Assembly: GCA_963969345.1 (NCBI GenBank)
Contig: CAXAKE010000023.1
Span: forward strand, 1-11,606
Direction of reading: 5' to 3'
DNA: 11,606 bases
DNA from: Turbatrix aceti
Taxonomy: Eukaryota > Nematoda > Chromadorea > Rhabditida > Panagrolaimidae
Shown here in pieces: positions 6,884 through 11,606 of the stretch. Position 1 is the first letter of the stretch, and every line of letters begins with the position of its first letter. The notes under the pieces are model-generated. The model saw only the letters and a list, made by a program, of their open reading frames with translations, did no database searches and had not been told where the DNA came from. Made by a program: the position numbers and the translations under genes.

Positions 6884-7861
6884 ATGAAGCTTCTTCTCGT
6901 CTTCGCCTGCGCCTGCGCCTTCGTCGCTCAGGCTCAAGTTGCCAATCAAACCGGACTTGACCAACCAATCGGTAATGATCTTCTGGACAACGTCACAAAT
7001 AACTCACTAATCGATCTCATTCCCCCTGGCCTCAACAAAACGCTTGACGTACCAATCGGTGATGGAGTTCAAGACAACCGCACACTCAGCCCACTAATCG
7101 GTCTCGTTGTCATTCCCCCTGGTGGCAACAACACGCTTGACTCCCCAATCGGTGGTGGAGTTCAAGGCAACCGCACACTCAGCCCACTAATCGGTCTCGT
7201 TGTCATTCCCCCTGGCGGCAACAACACGCTTGACTCCCCAATCGGTGGTGGAGTTCAAGGCAACCGCACACTCAGCCCCCTAATCGGTCTTGTTGTCATC
7301 CCCCCTGTTCTCAACAACACGCTTAACCTATCAGTCAATGTTGAGGCTGGTGGCAACAACACACTTGACGTACCAATCGGTCAAGGGATTCAGAACCGCA
7401 CACTGGACTCACTATTCGGTATTCTTGTCAACCGCACACTTGGCCTACCAATCAGTGTTGGATCTGATGGCAACAACACACTTGACGTACCAATCGGTCA
7501 AGGGATTCAGAACCGCACACTTGACCCACTAATCGGTCTTGTTGTCATCCCCACTGGTCGCAACAACACGCTTGATTCCCCAATCGGTGGTGGAGTTCAA
7601 GGCAACCGCACACTTAGTCCCCTAATCGGTCTTGTTGTCATCCCCCCTGTTCTCAACAACACACTTGACGTACCAATCGGTCAAGGGATTCGGAACCGCA
7701 CACTTGACTCACTATTCGGTATTCTTGTCAACCGCACGCTTGACCTATCAGTCAATGTTACATCTGGTGGCAACACCACACTTGACGTTCCAATCGGTAA
7801 GGGGATTTCGCTCAACGGCACATTTGACTCACTATTCGGTGATATAGGACGCGGACTATAA
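6884..7861 (+). CDS. Secreted N-glycosylation-repeat protein, 3'-truncated by a transposon
   Basis: This 325-aa frame begins MKLLLVFACACAFVAQAQ, a clear signal peptide with probable cleavage after about residue 17. The rest is 19 repeats of 12-17 residues, each opening with N-x-T followed by Leu or Phe, most often NNTLD or NRTL, then PIG, SPLIG, SLFG or LSV. Two degenerate units precede them. I count 24 N-x-S/T sequons in all. The mature part has no Cys, Trp, Tyr or His. A 93-bp higher-order unit is tandem from 7076. The protein is thus probably exported and heavily N-glycosylated; a surface, cuticle or secretion role is possible but not shown. The last four residues (GRGL) and the stop come from the inverted repeat of a transposon inserted at 7846; the original protein continued into 9179-9737. 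I recognise no family. Confidence 0.8.
   Translation: MKLLLVFACACAFVAQAQVANQTGLDQPIGNDLLDNVTNNSLIDLIPPGLNKTLDVPIGDGVQDNRTLSPLIGLVVIPPGGNNTLDSPIGGGVQGNRTLSPLIGLVVIPPGGNNTLDSPIGGGVQGNRTLSPLIGLVVIPPVLNNTLNLSVNVEAGGNNTLDVPIGQGIQNRTLDSLFGILVNRTLGLPISVGSDGNNTLDVPIGQGIQNRTLDPLIGLVVIPTGRNNTLDSPIGGGVQGNRTLSPLIGLVVIPPVLNNTLDVPIGQGIRNRTLDSLFGILVNRTLDLSVNVTSGGNTTLDVPIGKGISLNGTFDSLFGDIGRGL
7076..7354 (+). repeat. 93-bp tandem coding repeats
   Basis: Units start at the NRT codons at 7076, 7169 and 7262, exactly 93 bp (31 codons) apart, and are almost identical through the first two copies. The third diverges after the IPP codons. A related block recurs at about 7604. The near identity points to recent unequal exchange. 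Confidence 0.8.
7842..7845. repeat. Left target duplication (ATAT) of the TIR element
   Basis: ATAT precedes AGGACGCGG; the right copy is at 9175-9178. Because the tips are T/A-rich, a 2-bp TA duplication is equally consistent. Confidence 0.7.
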
Positions 7862-8158
7862 AAATTTTTTCTACTAGCTTTTTTTTTCATCGTTTTTATA
7901 AAGATTACTTCATGAAGAAGCTGTTTCCTTCAAAAACGCATATTTTGTTTTGCGACCTGAAAAATGAAGAGTCATTTTCAGTTTTGCCTAATTTTGACAA
8001 AATTACATCCGTGTCGTCATCACAGATGTAAATGTAACGAAATCATACTTTTTTTTTGACGACATGATTTTCCAGAAGTAAAATGTCGTGTTTTCCGGAA
8101 AAGTTGGAAAGTGATTTGAAAATTGAAGTAAGCTTGTCAATTTTGCCGATTTTATTAT

Positions 8159-8435
8159 ATTGTTGCATCCTGAGACAGGCCGTAGTGCAACACGACTTGT
8201 TGTATTCTGAGACAGGCCGTAGTGCAACAGGTCTTGTTGTATTCTGAGACAGGCCGTAGTGCAACAGGCCTTGTTGCATTCCGAGACAGGCCGTAGTGCA
8301 ACAAGGGAGGGAAAGACGCTATCTCGCTTGTTGCATTCTGAGACAGGCCGTAGTGCAACACGAATGACAGCAGCGGGGATCGAACCCAAGGCTGCAGCGG
8401 CGCACAAAAAGGGAACGCTCTACGCGCTGAGCCAC
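8159..8435 (-). repeat. tRNA-derived SINE-like unit with 37-bp repeat tail (left, minus strand)
   Basis: On the minus strand an A-box-like sequence (TGGCTCAGCGCGTAGAG, 8434-8418) with a paired D-arm (GCTC/GAGC) is followed by a B-box (GGTTCGATCCC, 8386-8376). There is no matching acceptor stem, so it is not a tRNA gene. A tail of five units follows, with GAGACAGGCCGTAG at 8172, 8209, 8246, 8283 and 8340. The period is 37 bp except for one 57-bp step that contains a 20-bp insertion. Confidence 0.7.
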
Positions 8436-8521
8436 AAAGACGGTTAAAAAATTAAACTAAAAAACTCATATTCAGAATAGGGAAGAACCCTTCGCTCTTG
8501 AGTGTTTCAGTTAGGGTTTTC

Positions 8522-8850
8522 GAATGTATTTGTGGCTCAGCGCGTAGAGCGCGTTCACTTTTTTGTGCGCCGCCGCAGCCTTGGGTTCGATCCCCGCTGC
8601 TGTCATTCGTGTTGCACTACGGCCTGTCTCAGAATGCAACAAGACCTGTTGCACTACGGCCTGTCTCAGAATGCAACAAGCGAGATAGCGTCTTTCCCTC
8701 CCTTGTTGCACTACGGCCTGTCTCGGAATGCAACAAGGCCTGTTGCACTACGGCCTGTCTCAGAATACAACAAGAGGCTGGTTGCACTACGGCCTGTCTC
8801 AGAATACAACAAGATGCTGGTTGCACTACGGCCTGTCTCAGAATGCAACA
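8522..8850 (+). repeat. tRNA-derived SINE-like unit with 37-bp repeat tail (right, plus strand)
   Basis: The A-box is at 8533-8549 and the B-box at 8584-8594, in the same arrangement as the left unit but facing away from it. TTGCACTACGGCCTGTCTC starts at 8612, 8649, 8706, 8743, 8782 and 8821. There are six units, one more than on the left. The same insertion gives the 57-bp step (8649 to 8706), and the last two steps are 39 bp. A run of six T between the boxes would be expected to stop Pol III early. Confidence 0.7.
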
Positions 8851-9034
8851 TACGACCAAAAATTTGTAATTATCGTTCTGAACTATTGTGAAAGAGTAAA
8901 AAACACGGTGAATTGAATAAAAAGCGTATCGTGCCTTGAAATCCGCATGTTTTAAGCAATTTTAGCAGATTTCGGAAAAATCGCTTCTGCGCTGGATTTT
9001 TCAGTGTGTGTATTCAAAAAATGCAGAAAAACAC

Positions 9035-9071
9035 AAAAAAAGCGTATCGGCCAACTTCAATACGCTTTTTT
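9035..9071. repeat. 13-bp-stem hairpin inside the TIR element
   Basis: AAAAAAAGCGTAT (9035-9047) pairs with ATACGCTTTTTT (9060-9071), apart from the outermost base. AAAAAGCGTATCG also occurs near 8920-8932. Confidence 0.55.
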
Positions 9072-9174
9072 GTTAAAAAAACGCAAAAATTCGAAAACTG
9101 TGGCGTCACTATTGAGGTTTCAAAAAATGACAAAAAAAAAGGCTGGTAGAAAAAATTTTTATAGTCCGCGTCCT

Positions 9175-9178
9175 ATAT
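9175..9178. repeat. Right target duplication (ATAT) of the TIR element
   Basis: This is the second copy of 7842-7845, immediately before the resumed coding repeats. Confidence 0.7.
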
Positions 9179-9737
9179 TGTCAACCGCACACTTGAAGTA
9201 CCAATCAGTGTTGGATATGGTGGCAACAACACACTTGAACTACCAATCAGTGTTGGATATGATGGCAACCTCACACTTGGCGTACCAATCGGTGAGGGTA
9301 TTACGATCAACGGCACACTTGACTCACTATTCGGTGATGTTGTCAACCGCACACTTGGCCTGTCAGTCAATGTTAGATCTAGTGGCAACAACACACTTGA
9401 CGTACCAATCAGTGTTGGATATGGTGGAAACAACACGCTTGACCTATCAGTCAATGTTACATCTGGTGGCAACACCACACTTGACATACCAATCGGTCAG
9501 GGGGTTTCGCTCAACGGCACACTTGACTCACTATCCGGTGATATTGTCAACCGCACACTTGAAGTACCAATCAGTGTTGGATATGGTGGCAACAACACAC
9601 TTGACTTACCAATAAGTCTTGGATATGGTGGAAACAACACGCTTGGCCTATCAGTCAATGTTAGATCTAGTGGCAACAACACACTTGACGTACCAATCGG
9701 TCAGGGGGTTACTATCAACGGCACACTTGATGCTTGA
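9179..9737 (+). pseudogene. Severed 3' part of the secreted repeat-protein gene
   Basis: The frame is open from the transposon edge to a TGA at 9735-9737 and encodes 14 more repeats of the same design: NRTLEVPISVGYGG, NNTL.LPISVGYDG, NGTLDSLFG, NRTLGLSVNVRSSG and similar, ending NGTLDA. Each opens with an N-x-T sequon. Unlike the 5' part it uses Tyr (GYGG). It has no start codon of its own in frame; an in-frame TAG lies at 9162-9164 within the transposon tip. The frame is exactly that of 6884-7845 if the element and one target copy are ignored, so this is the original C-terminal third (about 186 aa) of a roughly 500-aa protein. A 366-bp larger repeat starts at 9180 and again at 9546. Confidence 0.85.
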
Positions 9738-9777
9738 TTTTTTTTAATTATAGCTGCTTGCATTTATCATATAAAGT

Positions 9778-9783
9778 AATAAA
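9778..9783 (+). terminator. AATAAA polyadenylation signal of the original gene
   Basis: It lies 41 bp after the TGA at 9737, where the 3' end of the unbroken gene would be processed. After the present stop at 7861 there is no AATAAA within 50 bp, only weaker variants (ATAAAG near 7899). Confidence 0.6.
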
Positions 9784-9789
9784 GAATGA

Positions 9790-9960
9790 ATCATTGACAT
9801 CTTTCGACGTACACTTTTTTGGGTAGTGAGTCACGGCACTACTAGTGACCGAGGCATAAAATCCGGACGGCTGGCCACAAAAGCCGCGCGGCCGGCAACC
9901 TAATTTCGCAAAGCATTTTCTGGGGTAATTTTTTTTATTATAACCAAGGTGGCGAAGAGA
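9790..9960. other. Non-coding stretch with a GC-rich patch
   Basis: A GC-rich patch near 9865-9900 (CCGGACGGCTGGCC and GCGCGGCCGGC, partly self-complementary) and a GTAGTG/CACTAC pair near 9825-9842 stand out. No gene is supported. Confidence 0.4.
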
Positions 9961-9962
9961 GT

Positions 9963-10155
9963 ATTCCCTGAGAAATATCTCGGGAATTATTCTGGGATTC
10001 CCGTCTAGATATAACGGGATAATTCCCCACGGAATTTTGAAAATGCTTGATCCCGCCTAAAATAACGCCATTCTTTTTTTAGGCGGGATATTTTTTCCCA
10101 ATCTTCCCAATTAGTGGGGAATTAAGGTACGTGCCTTTATTTTTCCAATTGGGAG
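9963..10155. repeat. Cluster of nested hairpins
   Basis: Several stems share GGGAAT/ATTCCC words: ATTCCCTGAGA with TCTCGGGAAT (9963-9987), CGGGAAT with ATTCCCG (9981-10003), AATTCCCCAC (10021-10030) with GTGGGGAATT (10114-10123), and TCCCGCCTAAA with TTTAGGCGGGA (10051-10061 with 10078-10088) nested inside the last. TCTTCCCAATT and AATTGGGAGA (10102-10112, 10146-10155) add another. It could be a small MITE or a structured transcript. Confidence 0.6.
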
Positions 10156-10159
10156 AATG

Positions 10160-10630
10160 ATTTTACTTATTCAAGATCATCATTTTTTTGCAAAAATATA
10201 TCGAAAATGGTATGTTACAAAACTTTGTCATCGAGTAGTGACCCTGCTGAACAGCGAATGAAAGTGCGGGTTGTTGATAGTAAATACAGGCAATTTTTTT
10301 TGCATTTAACAGCTAATGTTAATGTTTATTGTTTCATTAATAATAAATGACAACAAAAATGGCAACGGCCTATCGTTACGATAAAATTACCCAGAACGAC
10401 AATGGTATGGAAAATAGTTTCTGAAGTTGTTTTAAGACGCCGTCTTGGCACCTTTCAGTCAAATTCAAGAGATGCTCTAAAGCATCATTGTACAACGTCG
10501 TTCCTGCGTCTCTCCGTTGCCGTCGCTCCCACGGGAAAAACACTTCGGGAGTTCCCAAGGCGCCCTTTTTGGTGCGCCTTGCTTACGCTACGCGAAAAAC
10601 AGCAATTTTAGAGTCGAAGTTGGGGAAGCA
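10160..10630. other. Non-coding stretch, nothing recognised
   Basis: Short open frames on both strands lack protein-like composition. Two small palindromes are visible: AAGACGCCGTCTT (10434-10446) and AAGGCGC/GTGCGCCTT (about 10557-10581). Confidence 0.5.
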
Positions 10631-10631
10631 A

Positions 10632-11605
10632 AGCATGTGCCTCCCCCTTGTTTTGTTTCTTTGGTGCGCGCGCGTGTTTTTTTTGACTGAGTCATGTTCA
10701 AAAAAAGATCCTGAAGCCAACTATAGATATTTTTGATTACGGCCACTTGGATATGATCAGGCATGTCCCAAAGATTGTTTTAAGCCACTCCCGCTTTTTA
10801 TCAGATTATTTTGCGTAATGCTGCAGGCATTTTAAAATATGAAACTTCGAAGTGCCGTAACTCAGCTGAATATTCTGAAATTTTTAAACACAATCGGTTG
10901 TTTTCTTTCTTAGGTCAGTAAGAATCAATAAGCACAGCGGATTGCATAACCTTTAGATCAAACTCCTGGAATGATAAAAAAATAGGTAAAATGCGCACGC
11001 GTTGTGAAAAACCAAGAGAAAATTTCGCAGAAAGAATGAAAGACGTCCCTTTCAGTGCTCCCGCAGCGAATAAATTTTAATCCCAGGTCAGTTTCCGAAA
11101 AGAATCCTTTCCAAGTTTTATTTCCTTTTTATTAGTTTTTTTGGTTGTTTTTGGTAATTATATGTAGTAATAAGTCATTGTAGGAGTATCCTAACAAATT
11201 TCGTGCACCAATGTCTCAAAACGCGTGCGCATTTTCAAGCTGATACCCTATTTTTTATCATTTCAGGAGTTTGATCTAAAGGTTATGCAATCCGCTGTGC
11301 TTACTGATTCTTACTGACCTAAGGAAGAAAACAACCGATCGTGTTTAAAAATTTCAGAATATTCAGCTGAGTTACGGCACTTCGAAGTTTCGTATTTTAA
11401 AATACCTGTAGCATAACGCAAAATAATATGATAAAGAGCGGGAGTGGCTTAAAACAATCTTTGGGACATGCCTGATCTTATCCAAGTGACTGTAAGCAAA
11501 AATATCTATAGTTGGCTTCAGGATCTTTTTTTGAACACAACCCCTTCACGCGTTTTCACGCGCGCGCGCGTCTCATTTTCGCCCATAGAAACAAAGGCGC
11601 ATGCT
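10632..11605. mobile_element. Third large palindromic element, reaching the window edge
   Basis: The left arm (10632 to about 11002) and right arm (about 11218 to 11605) are inverted copies, with shared blocks such as GTTCAAAAAAAGATCCTGAA, TTTAAGCCACTCCCGCT (one base different on the right), AACTTCGAAGTGCCGTAACT and ACCTTTAGATCAAACTCCTG. Outside the AAGATCCTGAAG block the arms diverge, then match again at a (GC)n run, at TTGTTTCT, and at AGCATG near both limits. The true ends may therefore lie outside the window. The centre (about 11003-11217) is unpaired, AT-rich and without coding potential. Confidence 0.8.
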
Positions 11606-11606
11606 G

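Larger units (their letters stand above)
7846..9174. mobile_element. 1.33-kb TIR transposon inserted in the secreted-protein gene
   Basis: The termini are inverted repeats of about 45 bp, starting AGGACGCGGACTATAAAAAT, with one substitution and a small indel between 7846-7890 and 9130-9174. ATAT flanks both ends. A paralogous repeat at about 9537-9560 shows the unoccupied sequence GGTGATATTGTCAACCGC, which matches the joined flanks. There is no transposase frame, so the element is non-autonomous. Its interior is dominated by a head-to-head pair of tRNA-derived units with 37-bp repeat tails. The regions 7896-8160 and 8850-9126 do not clearly match each other or anything I know. The superfamily is uncertain: a TA duplication would suggest Tc1/mariner-like, a 4-bp duplication something else. 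Confidence 0.85.

Noticed and set aside
8526..8602. Functional tRNA gene
   Set aside because: The D-arm and T-loop sequences are present, but no acceptor stem pairs in either copy and a T-run lies between the boxes.
8159..8850. CRISPR-like appearance of regularly spaced repeats
   Set aside because: The 37-bp units are contiguous with no unique spacers, occur as inverted arrays in eukaryote-like DNA, and no cas-like gene is present.
8003..8891. Several overlapping frames on both strands with repeated VALRPVSECNK-like peptides
   Set aside because: They are translations of the 37-bp repeats in all phases (37 is not a multiple of 3), so no frame is favoured.
7846..9174. TIR element acting as a spliced intron that restores the gene
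   Set aside because: The tips lack GT...AG. An acceptor-like TTTTTATAG ends at 9164 in the right phase, but I found no donor of matching phase on the left. RNA data could reopen this.
9004..9615. 203-aa open frame over the 3' repeat region
   Set aside because: It reads the repeats in a shifted frame (THLTYQS-type peptides). The frame ending at 9737 matches the repeat design of the 6884 gene and is the real one.
10376..10736. Overlapping short frames on both strands
   Set aside because: They have no consistent protein-like composition, overlap small palindromes and run into the third palindrome.

Overview
The window looks like nuclear DNA of a small-genome metazoan, most likely a nematode. 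The basis is AT-rich sequence, a candidate split gene with introns of about 44 and 50-65 nt, AATAAA polyadenylation signals, a secreted-protein gene with a short 5' leader, and very many long inverted-repeat (fold-back) elements. This assignment is inference from the sequence style; no species is recognised.

Layout. Positions 70-745 (minus strand) hold three exons of an unrecognised host gene that ends abruptly near a repeat. Positions 836-5736 are one large fold-back element whose two arms match each other. Its left arm is interrupted by a 2.4-kb LTR retrotransposon (1474-3860; 395-bp LTRs that read as identical, 5-bp target duplication ATTAC). Its right arm is interrupted by a 684-bp palindromic element flanked by TTAA (4958-5641). 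Each arm preserves the uninterrupted site of the insertion in the other arm. The LTR element is non-autonomous: its only ORF joins a coiled-coil and Gag capsid-like region to the C-terminal tail of an integrase, with protease, RT, RNase H and integrase core missing. A two-copy, 137-bp-period repeat follows (5740-5997), then about 850 bp of upstream sequence with a phased cluster of TATCATGATA motifs.

Positions 6884-9737 were once a single gene for a secreted protein built of short repeats, almost every one opening with an N-x-T glycosylation sequon. A 1.33-kb TIR transposon (7846-9174, flanked by ATAT) splits it. The 5' part still has promoter, signal peptide and 19 repeats and now stops four codons into the transposon. 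The 3' part (9179-9737) keeps 14 repeats, the natural stop and an AATAAA. The two parts are in the same frame across the insertion, and a sister repeat inside the 3' part shows the empty-site sequence. The transposon carries a head-to-head pair of tRNA-derived (SINE-like) units, each with a tail of 37-bp tandem repeats.

From 9740 on there is no gene I can support: a cluster of nested hairpins (9963-10155), a featureless stretch, and a third large palindrome (10632-11605) that reaches the window edge. Overall the window is a nest of transposons around two damaged or partial host genes.
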